From: Nitrosomonadales bacterium | GTDB lineage: Bacteria; Pseudomonadota; Gammaproteobacteria; Burkholderiales; Gallionellaceae | Reading direction: 5' to 3' | DNA: 64,000 bases | Assembly (NCBI GenBank): GCA_016218415.1 | Contig: JACRED010000024.1 | Location: 1-64,000 of the forward strand | Shown here: piece after piece, positions 19,640 through 29,049 of the stretch | Position numbering within the stretch: position 1 is the stretch's first letter | Layout of the letters: the number at the start of each line of letters is the position of its first letter | Program-made: the position numbers and the translations under genes | The notes under the pieces: model-generated | Databases searched by the model: none | What the model saw: the letters and a program-made list of their open reading frames with translations, nothing else | Told to the model about the DNA's origin: nothing

Positions 19640-21154
19640 TTAGCGACTCTCCTCCGGAAAATATTTTTCGCAAAAATAACAGGGGGCATGCGGGAGAAAT
19701 TCCGGAATGCGGTAGTACTTGTCCTTGATGGTCTGCAACACGGTATCCCTGTAGGTGGCGTAATCGAAACCGTAACCTAACACGAAATAAAAAGTGGCAC
19801 CGCGCACGGCAATCTGTTTGCTTTCCACGCTCTGAAAATACGGCACGTACTGCATCAGATCGGGTACCGATTTTTTCAGGATCAGGATATTGCGCCCGTC
19901 ATACTGGCGGAAGTCGGTGATGATGTCATCCTGCCGCGCGTGACGAGAACCGTCGCCGAACACGAAAAAATTCTTGCGATAGTGGTAGGAAATGATCGCC
20001 GACGAAGAATAGCTGTCCGTGGTGAGCAGGAATTGCTGCTGCTCGTAGGGGCGGATTTGCTCGACGATCTTTTCGGGTTCGAGCATGAACACGATGCCCT
20101 CGTACAGCCTGTGCTGCTTCCAGGTTTCCATAGGCAGCGCCGCAATGGCGATGACGACCGCAAGGTGCGCGGCGCTGAACCAGGCCATGAACTTCAGCGA
20201 TTTGACCAGTTCCTCGCGCGACAGCCACACGAACAGCAGCACGTACAGAAATGGATAAAACGCCAGCACCCAATGCAGGCCGATCACCTTTTTCAGCGAC
20301 AGCAGCGCGAACACTGCCATCGGCAGCGCAAACAGGTAGCCAAACATCACCAGGGGACTGCCGGCGAGCTTCTGCACCAGTTCCGCACGGCGGCGGAACA
20401 GGTAGTAGATCACCGGGGGCGTCATCAGGTAAAGCTGCGCGCCCCAGAACATCGCCACCTTGCCCGGCGACCACTGATCGCCTTCGTGGCGGTTGTACAG
20501 ATTGAACAGGATGTTGTCCCAGCAGTGGGTGTAGTTCCAGTACATATTGACCAGCACGAAGGGCACGGCGGATGCGTACAACACGATGAATCCCCAAGTC
20601 CTGCGTTTGCTCCCCGCCCCGATCCGCGCGGAAAAAAGAAAATAGGCCAGATAGGCCAGCCCCAGCAGCACGGCGAAATACTTGGACAGGAACGCCATGC
20701 CCAGCAGGGCGCCGGAGAGACCATACCAGGCCGGACTGTTATTTTGCAGCGCCCTGAACAATGCGACGGCCGACAGGAACGCGAACAGGATCAGCGGCGT
20801 GTCCGTCGTGATCAGCACGTTCAGGATATTCAGCGGCGAGATCAGGAACAGCAGCGCGACCAGCGCGGCCCTGTCCTCGTCGTATGGCCTGAGCAAGCGG
20901 TAGATACCCCAGGCTATCAGCGTGGCGAGCAGAATCGCGGGCAGGCGCATGATGACTTCCGCGCTGCCCAGATACAGCAGCAGATGCAGAAACCAGCCCA
21001 CCATCGGCGGATGGTCGTAATAGCCGGCATCCGGGTGATTGCCCCAGACGATGAAATAGGCCTCGTCGCCGGACATCGGCAACACGGCGGCAAGCGCCAG
21101 CTTGATAACGAGTGTCGCCAGCAGCGCGTATTTGAAAAGGTTGGTTGGGGTCAT
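19640..21154 (-). CDS. GT39/ArnT-type (GT-C) membrane glycosyltransferase
   Basis: LPMSGDEAYFIVWGNHPDAGYYDHPPMVGWF motif followed by many TM helices. Confidence 0.85.
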   Translation of the reverse strand: MTPTNLFKYALLATLVIKLALAAVLPMSGDEAYFIVWGNHPDAGYYDHPPMVGWFLHLLLYLGSAEVIMRLPAILLATLIAWGIYRLLRPYDEDRAALVALLFLISPLNILNVLITTDTPLILFAFLSAVALFRALQNNSPAWYGLSGALLGMAFLSKYFAVLLGLAYLAYFLFSARIGAGSKRRTWGFIVLYASAVPFVLVNMYWNYTHCWDNILFNLYNRHEGDQWSPGKVAMFWGAQLYLMTPPVIYYLFRRRAELVQKLAGSPLVMFGYLFALPMAVFALLSLKKVIGLHWVLAFYPFLYVLLFVWLSREELVKSLKFMAWFSAAHLAVVIAIAALPMETWKQHRLYEGIVFMLEPEKIVEQIRPYEQQQFLLTTDSYSSSAIISYHYRKNFFVFGDGSRHARQDDIITDFRQYDGRNILILKKSVPDLMQYVPYFQSVESKQIAVRGATFYFVLGYGFDYATYRDTVLQTIKDKYYRIPEFLPHAPCYFCEKYFPEESR

Positions 21155-21208
21155 GAAGACGACGGGTTGCTTTCTTCCGATTTTATTGCAAAGGTCAAAC
21201 AACCCGTT

Positions 21209-21287
21209 AGGGGCGCGATTTAACCAGCGACTTGGCTGGCGTCTTTTGTCAGCTTAGTCGAATGGCTATGCAAAGCTATCGCGCCCT
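21209..21287. repeat. AGGGGCGCGAT/ATCGCGCCCT inverted arms enclosing hairpin repeat copy A (21221..21276)
   Basis: Arms and enclosed 58 bp read directly; enclosed segment matches repeats near 47.1 and 54.1 kb. Confidence 0.85.
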
Positions 21288-21309
21288 GCTTTATTTATGT
21301 ACCCGAAAA

Positions 21310-21335
21310 AGGGCGCGATGAATCGCACCCCTGCA
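21310..21335. repeat. GGGCGCGATgaATCGCACCC palindromic repeat
   Basis: Near-copy of the palindrome at 22355..22384. Confidence 0.85.
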
Positions 21336-21343
21336 TACCCGCA

Positions 21344-22297
21344 TCAACGCAGACTCACCCCGTTCGCCTGCGCGGAAAAACCCGGCAGCGCGCTGGCCAC
21401 ACCGGCGCCGAAACGCTTCGCCAGACGATCCGCAAAGTTTTCCTTCTGCGTGAAATCGACGATGTTCTCTTCCTTGATCACGTCGCGCGCGACCGACTCC
21501 AGGCTGCCGAAGCCGTCCGCCAATCCCATCTCCACGCCCTTCTGTCCGTTCCACACCAGGCCGCTGAACGTATCCGGCGTTTCCTTGAGGCGCTTGCCGC
21601 GTCCCTGCTTCACCACGTCGATGAACTGCTGGTGGATATCGGCGAGCATCTGCTTCACATATTCCTGCTGCGCCGGAACGGTCGGCGAAAACGGATCGAG
21701 GAATCCCTTGTTCGCGCCCGCGGTGATCAGGCGGCGTTCCACGCCCAGCTTCTCCATCGTGCCGGTGAAACCGAAGCCGTCCATCAGCACGCCGATGGAG
21801 CCGATCAGACTGGCCTTGTCCACGAATATCCTGTCCGCCGCCACCGCCACGTAATAGCCGCCCGAAGCGCAAATGTCCTCGACCACCACATACAGCGGGA
21901 TGCCCGGATACTTGGCGCGCAGACGGCGTATCTCGTCGTTGATCTGCCCCGCCTGCACCGGGCTGCCGCCCGGACTGTTGATGCGCAGAATCACCCCCTG
22001 CGTACCCTTGTCGGCAAATGCATCCTGCAAACTGGGGATCAGGTTATCCGCGCTCGCCGCGCTGTCGGCCGAGATCACGCCCTGCATATCGACCAGCGCG
22101 GTGTGTTTGCCGGTGCTCAGCGCGGATTCGCCCTGGCCCATCCAGCCCATGAACAGGAACAGCACGATGAACAGGTAGCCGAACGTCAGCGTCTTGAAAA
22201 AGATGCTCCAGTGGCGCGCGCGGCGCTGCTCCTGCAAGGCGGACAGCGCCAGCTTCTCCAGCACGCTGCGTTCCCAGTTGTTGTTTTGTTCGGACAT
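21344..22297 (-). CDS. sppA: signal peptide peptidase SppA, S49 family
   Basis: VILRINSPGGSPVQAGQI, VVEDICASGGYYVAVAAD. Confidence 0.92.
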   Translation of the reverse strand: MSEQNNNWERSVLEKLALSALQEQRRARHWSIFFKTLTFGYLFIVLFLFMGWMGQGESALSTGKHTALVDMQGVISADSAASADNLIPSLQDAFADKGTQGVILRINSPGGSPVQAGQINDEIRRLRAKYPGIPLYVVVEDICASGGYYVAVAADRIFVDKASLIGSIGVLMDGFGFTGTMEKLGVERRLITAGANKGFLDPFSPTVPAQQEYVKQMLADIHQQFIDVVKQGRGKRLKETPDTFSGLVWNGQKGVEMGLADGFGSLESVARDVIKEENIVDFTQKENFADRLAKRFGAGVASALPGFSAQANGVSLR

Positions 22298-22354
22298 TCG
22301 TTACTCCTGAAAATGATTTCTCAACAACTTCATATCAATGCTCCCGGCATCAAC

Positions 22355-22384
22355 TGCAGGGGCGCGATGAATCGCGCCCCTGCA
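22355..22384. repeat. TGCAGGGGCGCGAT-ga-ATCGCGCCCCTGCA palindrome
   Basis: 14-bp perfect arms read directly. Confidence 0.95.
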
Positions 22385-22397
22385 ACAACCTGCCAAA

Positions 22398-23054
22398 TCA
22401 CGCATGCGCCCTGAACCACGCCCGCAGTTCCGCAAAATCACCGACCAGCGCCAGCGGTCGCAATGCCTGCAACTCTTCCGCCGGATGCGCGCCATGCCCC
22501 ACCGCGACCACATCCACATTGGCGTTCTGAGCCATCTGCACATCGTGCGAGGTATCGCCCACCATCAGCGTGCGCTCCGCGCTCGCACCCAGTTCGTCCA
22601 TCAGCTCGAACAGCATCGCCGGATTCGGTTTGGAAAAAGTCTGGTCGGCGGTGCGCGTAGCGTGGAAATAACCGCGCAAGCCGCTGGAATCCATCACCCG
22701 CTCCAGCCCCGCGCGGCTCTTGCCGGTCGCCACGCCCAGCCGGTAACCCGCGTCGTGCAGCTCGGCGATTGTCTCCCGCGCGCCCTCGAACAGCGGAATA
22801 GACTGGTCCTGCGCCAGAAAATGGTGGCGGTAACGCTCCACCAGATCGGGGCGCATCGCTTCCGGCGCATCCGGCACCGCATAACGCAATGCCTGATCCA
22901 GCCCCAGCCCGATCACGTGCCGCGCGGTCTGGTCATCCGGCTCAGCCAGGCCCAGATCGCGGCACGCGGCCTGTATCGAACCCGCGATCACCGCGGTCGA
23001 GTCCATCACCGTGCCGTCCCAGTCGAAAACAATCAAATCGTAGCGCTTGCTCAT
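22398..23054 (-). CDS. HAD-IA phosphatase, phosphoglycolate phosphatase-like
   Basis: LIVFDWDGTVMDST, LMVGDTSHDVQMAQNANV. Confidence 0.88.
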   Translation of the reverse strand: MSKRYDLIVFDWDGTVMDSTAVIAGSIQAACRDLGLAEPDDQTARHVIGLGLDQALRYAVPDAPEAMRPDLVERYRHHFLAQDQSIPLFEGARETIAELHDAGYRLGVATGKSRAGLERVMDSSGLRGYFHATRTADQTFSKPNPAMLFELMDELGASAERTLMVGDTSHDVQMAQNANVDVVAVGHGAHPAEELQALRPLALVGDFAELRAWFRAHA

Positions 23055-23254
23055 ATACCCGCATTCCGGAAAAGGCGCGGATTTTACCATCTATGGGGGA
23101 GACTTTTCTGCTGCTTTCAGGTGCCCGATGCAATAAAAAGTGGCTTCCGCCTACCGCCCCGTCCCGCTTCCTCAACACCCTGCGAACAGCAGCAGCCCCG
23201 CTGCTCCCAGCCACAGCCCGCGCAATAACCAACGGGCATTGCGCCGCAGAATAA

Positions 23255-25375
23255 TCACCGCCCCTCGTCCCGCTTCCGCAACACCCGCCACATCGACCCG
23301 GCGAACAGTAGCAGCGCCGCCGCACCCAGCCACAGCGGCCAGCGCTCAGGCTGGTTCCACTCGCGGCGTTTCGCATCGCGCAGCGTTGCATCGACGCGCC
23401 AGTATTTGAGCTTGTTGTTCGCCATCACGTTGGCTTTGACGTTGCCCAGCCAGCCGTGTTGCAGCACGTAGTTCTTCGGGTGGTAGCCCCACAGCCAGGG
23501 ACCATCGCGGCGCAGTATCTCCAGCATCCGGTCGATGATCGCCTGCCGTGCCGGGCTGTTCTCCATGTTCTTCATCTGCTCGAACAGGCGGTCGTATTCC
23601 GGGTTGCTGTAGTTCGACGCGTTCTCGCCGCCCTTGCCCACCTTGGCTTGCGGGCCGTGCAGCAGGAAGAAGAAATTCTCCGGGTCGGGATAATCGGCAT
23701 TCCAGCCGAAGTAGAACATCTGCGTGTCGCCGCGCCGTATCTTGTCCTGGAAACGGTTGTAGTCGGTGCTGCGCACGTCGAGCTGCACGCCGATCTTGTC
23801 GAACTGTTTGCGCAGCCAGTCCAAGCGCGACTTGCTGCCGACGCCGGCCCCGGTGGTGTCCAGATGGATCACCAGCGGCTGGCCGGTCTTCCCGTCCACG
23901 CCGTTGGGGTAGCCCGCTTCGGCCAGCAGGCGTTGCGCCTCGGCGATGGATTTGCGTTTCAGCGCGCCATCCACCCAGTCGTACACATAACGGTTGATGC
24001 CAGTCTCTCCCTCGCGGTAGCCGAAGATGCCCGGCGGGATCGGCGACTGCGCCGGAATGCCCCGCCCGTTGGCGAAGATCGAAACGAATTCCTCGAAGTC
24101 CACCGCGATCGCGATCGCTTGCCTTAACTTGCGGGCGCGTTCACCCGATCCACCGACAGTAGAGTCCAGCCAGTTGAATCCCGTGTACATCGTGGAGGTG
24201 GCGACCGAAGTGGACAGCGCTATACCCTGCGCCTTCATCCCATCGCTGACATTGGCCTCGCCGCCCACGCTGACCTGCACCGCCTGATCGAAGCTGTCCG
24301 AGCTGATGCCCGAGGCATCGTAATAACCCTGCAGGAATTTATTCCAGTACGGGATGGTTTCCTTCTCCAGCGAGAACACCACGCTATCGATCAGCGGCAG
24401 CGGCTTGCCCGCGTCCGCCAGCAGCCCGGACTGCGCGTCGCCCGCCTCGCCTTCCGCCGGATAGGTCTCGCTGTCGTAATAGGGGTTTTTCGCCAGCACC
24501 ATGCGCCGGTTGGGATCGTTCTCGGACAGGTAATACGGCCCGCTGCCCACCGGCCACCAGTCCAGCGACAGGTTGCGCTCCTTCATCCCCGGCTGCGCGT
24601 AAAAACGCTCGACCTCCTGCGGCATCGGCGAAAAGAAAGGCATCGCCAGCCAGTAGGCGAACTGCGGATATTTGCCGTTAATCGTGATGCGGTAGGTGGT
24701 GTCGTCCACCACCTCGACACCCGGCAACGGATAGGCGGTCAGGTCGAGGAACGCGGCCGAATCCTTCTGCACGGCCTGTTGCAGCGTCGCGGCATACTCC
24801 TTGAGACCGACGATGTACTCGCCCATCACGCCGGCGATGGGCGTATGCAATTGCGGATGGACCAGGCGCCTGATCTGGTAGACATAATCCGCCGCCGTCA
24901 CGGTGCGCGTGCCGGTGTGCTGAAAGTCGCCCAGCGCATGGATGCCGCGCAGATCATCCGGCGCCAGGTTCGCATACTGCGGCGCAAACGCAGGATGCGG
25001 CTGGTAACGCATCCCCGGCTTGATGCTGATCTCGTACACGCTGTAGGCGATCCGCTGCTGCGGTGCGTTATCCGGCAACGGGCGGCGATTCTGATCCAGA
25101 TAGCGCACCGTCGGCATCGCGCTGGCGGCCAGCGGGATCAACTGGTAGGGACGCTTCAGGTAATGGTATTGCAGCGGCGGCGCGTAGATCTGCGCGAGGA
25201 ACTCGTATTCGTTCTCGCTATACGCCTGCGCCGGATCAAGATGCTTGGGGCGCTCGGTGAATGCGGTGTAGAGGATGGGCTTGCCGTCATCCGCCGCCGG
25301 ATAGGGATTGTTCCACAGGCCGCCGTCACAGGCGGAAAGCAGCATCACCAGCAGGAAGGCGCACAGAACTTTCAT
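23255..25375 (-). CDS. extracellular solute-binding protein family 5 lipoprotein
   Basis: Lipobox MLLSACDGG and SBP_bac_5-like body; C-terminal TM tail LWLGAAALLLFAG. Confidence 0.85.
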   Translation of the reverse strand: MKVLCAFLLVMLLSACDGGLWNNPYPAADDGKPILYTAFTERPKHLDPAQAYSENEYEFLAQIYAPPLQYHYLKRPYQLIPLAASAMPTVRYLDQNRRPLPDNAPQQRIAYSVYEISIKPGMRYQPHPAFAPQYANLAPDDLRGIHALGDFQHTGTRTVTAADYVYQIRRLVHPQLHTPIAGVMGEYIVGLKEYAATLQQAVQKDSAAFLDLTAYPLPGVEVVDDTTYRITINGKYPQFAYWLAMPFFSPMPQEVERFYAQPGMKERNLSLDWWPVGSGPYYLSENDPNRRMVLAKNPYYDSETYPAEGEAGDAQSGLLADAGKPLPLIDSVVFSLEKETIPYWNKFLQGYYDASGISSDSFDQAVQVSVGGEANVSDGMKAQGIALSTSVATSTMYTGFNWLDSTVGGSGERARKLRQAIAIAVDFEEFVSIFANGRGIPAQSPIPPGIFGYREGETGINRYVYDWVDGALKRKSIAEAQRLLAEAGYPNGVDGKTGQPLVIHLDTTGAGVGSKSRLDWLRKQFDKIGVQLDVRSTDYNRFQDKIRRGDTQMFYFGWNADYPDPENFFFLLHGPQAKVGKGGENASNYSNPEYDRLFEQMKNMENSPARQAIIDRMLEILRRDGPWLWGYHPKNYVLQHGWLGNVKANVMANNKLKYWRVDATLRDAKRREWNQPERWPLWLGAAALLLFAGSMWRVLRKRDEGR

Positions 25376-25518
25376 GGCGCGGAGTTTAGCGGAATAGCGC
25401 AGGCGAGTCATGGTGAAGCGAGCATTACGGGTTGACACCGCCACGCCATTACATAACACTGCGGGCAGGTTTTCAGACGTATCTCAACCGACCAATTTTC
25501 CGACAGGCACACATCACC

Positions 25519-26631
25519 ATGACCCCGGACTGGCAGGATTTCCTGACGCAACGCGGCGCGACCATCGCATCCGGCGTGGCACAAAATTTTGGCGACCTAT
25601 CTGCAGAACTGGGTGCGACGGCACAGGGCACGGTGCTGTGCGATCTGGGCCAATTCGGCACATTGCGCGTATCCGGAGAAGAGGCGCAGACTTTCCTGCA
25701 AAACCTGCTGAGCAACGACATCCGCGCCGTCACCTCGACCCGCGCGCAATTCAGCAGCCTGAACACCGCCAAGGGACGGATGCTGGCCTCTATGCTGATC
25801 TGGCGCGAGGGCGACGATTACCTGCTGCAACTGCCGCGCGAACTGTGCGAACCGATACGCAAGAAATTAAGCATGTATGTGCTGCGCGCCAGGGTGAAAG
25901 TCGCGGACGCCAGCGAAGGGATCGTGACGCTCGGCCTGTCCGGCGCGAACGCGCGGGAGATTTTACAGGGGCAATTCGGCGAATTGCCGCAACTGCCACT
26001 CTCCCTTGCCGTTCGCCCTGAGCTTGTCGAAGGGCTGGACTCAACATCAGAGCAGGCTTCGACAGGCTCAGCCCGAACGGATATTTTTATAGGAAGCGTG
26101 CTGAAAATCAGCAACACGCGCTTCCAGATCAGCACCACACCGCAACAGGCGCAGGAGCTGTGGAACAAGCTTGCCGCCCAGGCGCGCCCCGTCGGCAGCG
26201 CCTGCTGGGACTGGCTCAACATCCGCGCCGGCATACCGGTGATCCTGCCGCAGACCCAGGAACAGTTCGTCGCGCAGATGGTGAATTTCGACCTGATAAA
26301 CGGGGTGAGTTTCAGCAAGGGCTGCTATCCCGGACAGGAGATCGTCGCGCGCACGCAATACCTCGGCAAGCTCAAGCGGCGCATGTATCTTGCCCACATC
26401 GATGGCCCCGCAGAGCCGCAGCCCGGCGACGAATTGTTCAGCGCGGATATGGAAGGCCAGGCCAGCGGCATGGTCGCCAATGTCGCCCCGGCGCCTTCCG
26501 GCGGATACGACGTGCTGACCGTGGTGCAGATCGCCAGCCGTGACGCATATCCGGTGCATATCAGCTCGCTGCTGGGCGCACGCCTGGCGTTTCAGGCACT
26601 GCCCTACCAGATTCCCGACCAGCCATCATGA
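25519..26631 (+). CDS. ygfZ: tRNA-modifying/folate-binding protein YgfZ
   Basis: GCVT-like body with KGCYPGQEIVARTQYLGKLKRRMY. Confidence 0.92.
   Translation: MTPDWQDFLTQRGATIASGVAQNFGDLSAELGATAQGTVLCDLGQFGTLRVSGEEAQTFLQNLLSNDIRAVTSTRAQFSSLNTAKGRMLASMLIWREGDDYLLQLPRELCEPIRKKLSMYVLRARVKVADASEGIVTLGLSGANAREILQGQFGELPQLPLSLAVRPELVEGLDSTSEQASTGSARTDIFIGSVLKISNTRFQISTTPQQAQELWNKLAAQARPVGSACWDWLNIRAGIPVILPQTQEQFVAQMVNFDLINGVSFSKGCYPGQEIVARTQYLGKLKRRMYLAHIDGPAEPQPGDELFSADMEGQASGMVANVAPAPSGGYDVLTVVQIASRDAYPVHISSLLGARLAFQALPYQIPDQPS
26009..26080. repeat. inverted-repeat element inside ygfZ encoding VRPELVEG...
   Basis: CCGTTCGCCCTGAGCTTGTCGAAG and CTTCGACAGGCTCAGCCCGAACGG are imperfect reverse complements; 72 bp. 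Confidence 0.92.
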
Positions 26632-27296
26632 ACCTGCCCGCCGCACTTTTCGAGAGCGATGTGCTGTGGCTGGGCAACCTGATCTTTATCGTCGTACTGG
26701 TGCGCGCGCTGAAGTTCGCCCAATGGCGCGAACTGCTGGCCAACAACATCCGCTTCAACGCGCTGGTCGGGCTGCTGCTCGGCATCACCCTGTTCTGGCA
26801 GCTCAACGCGGGCATCCGCCCCGGCTTCAACTTCCACCTGGTCGGCGCGACGCTGTTCGTGCTGATGTTCGGCTGGCCCGTCGCGCTGATCGCGCTCACG
26901 CTGGTGATGTCGGGAACCTGGATATACAAGGGCATGGACCCGGCCGCGCTGGGCATCAACGGCGTGATGATGCTGACGGTCCCGATCCTGTTCAGCGAAT
27001 GGCTGCTGCGCTTCAGCCAGCGCAAACTGCCGAAGAACTTTTTTGTATTTGTGCTGTGGAACGGTTTTTTCTGCGCGGCTGTCGCGATCGCGATGATGAT
27101 GGCCGCCACCACGCTGCTGTTGCTGGGGCTCAGCCACTACACCTGGGTGGAGATCCAATACCATTACTTCATCCCCGCGCCCATCCTGATCTTTGCCGAA
27201 TCATTCGCCACCGGCGCGGTGATCACCGGCTTCACCGTGGCCCAGCCGGAAGCGGTGATGCATTTCAGCGAAAAGGATTACCTAACGGGGAAGTAA
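26628..27296 (+). CDS. multi-TM hypothetical protein
   Basis: 222 aa ORF with several hydrophobic helices, overlaps ygfZ stop. Confidence 0.75.
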   Translation: MNLPAALFESDVLWLGNLIFIVVLVRALKFAQWRELLANNIRFNALVGLLLGITLFWQLNAGIRPGFNFHLVGATLFVLMFGWPVALIALTLVMSGTWIYKGMDPAALGINGVMMLTVPILFSEWLLRFSQRKLPKNFFVFVLWNGFFCAAVAIAMMMAATTLLLLGLSHYTWVEIQYHYFIPAPILIFAESFATGAVITGFTVAQPEAVMHFSEKDYLTGK

Positions 27297-27743
27297 TTCC
27301 AGCCGCATCCTGATGTGCGGCAGACCGGCATCCATGAACACATCGCCCTGTTCGACGAAAGAGAAGCGGCGATAGAACGGCACGGCATAAGTCTGCGCAT
27401 CCACGTTCACCTGCTTGTAATCGTGCGCCCGTGCGTAATCGAGCAATGCCTCCATGATCGCCGTGCCGACCTTCTGCTTGCGCCACTGCGGCAGCACCGC
27501 GATGCGCCCGATATGCCCGTCGGACAGCATCCGCCCGCAGCCGATCGCACCGCCACTGTGACTGAGCGCCAGCGCGTGGCGGCACCCCTCATCCAACCCG
27601 TCCCATTCCATCTCTGCCGGAACGCCCTGCTCGCGGATGAACACCGCCTCGCGGATCGACCTGAGCAGCGGCTCGCCGTCATGCCAGCACACCAGACTTA
27701 CGGTAAAAGGATTGCTCATGCCCGCCCTCCCCTGGAAAATCAC
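27282..27743 (-). CDS. GNAT N-acetyltransferase
   Basis: IREAVFIREQGVPAEMEWDGLDE, RIAVLPQWRKQKVGTAIMEALL. Confidence 0.88.
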   Translation of the reverse strand: MIFQGRAGMSNPFTVSLVCWHDGEPLLRSIREAVFIREQGVPAEMEWDGLDEGCRHALALSHSGGAIGCGRMLSDGHIGRIAVLPQWRKQKVGTAIMEALLDYARAHDYKQVNVDAQTYAVPFYRRFSFVEQGDVFMDAGLPHIRMRLELLPR

Positions 27744-28218
27744 GCGATGATTTCGACAGCCGTTCCCGCAGTTACCCGGTCAAACAACTCGACCAGATCG
27801 GCATTGCGCATCCGGACACAGCCGTGCGAATCCGGAATCCCCATAGGCACCGAATCCGGCGTGCCGTGAATGTAGATGTAGCGGCGCATGGTATCGCTTT
27901 TTCCCAGCCGGTTAAAGCCCGGCTCGCAACCCGACAGCCACAGGATGCGCGACAGTATCCAGTCGCGCCCCGGAAACTGCGCCCCCAGCTCCGGCGTGTA
28001 GATTTCGCCGGTCGGCCTGCGGCCCGCGAACACGGCATTTTCCGGCTGCCCCGCCCCGATCTTCGCGCGGATCACATGCCTGCCGCGCGGCGTGCAAAAG
28101 CTGCCCGACTCCTCGCCCGCGCCCTGCGCGGCTGTGGACACCGCATAGCGGCGCAGCAGCCTGCCCGCGTCGTCGAACAGCTCCAGTTGCTGCGTGGGAA
28201 TGTGGATGGTGATCTTCA

Positions 28219-28219
<1 letters not shown>
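27740..28219 (-). CDS. L,D-transpeptidase (YkuD)
   Basis: IYIHGTPDSVPMGIPDSHGCVRMRNADLVELFD. Confidence 0.9.
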
Positions 28220-28926
<707 letters not shown>

Positions 28927-29049
28927 TCACCATGTTAGGATGCCAGCGATTTTTAAGGTCAAGGTTTAGAAAGAACAACGCTTCAAATTATACGGTAAGC
29001 CATCCCGAAATAAATGACGCCCCAGTTACCTACCTTACGCTAAACACCG

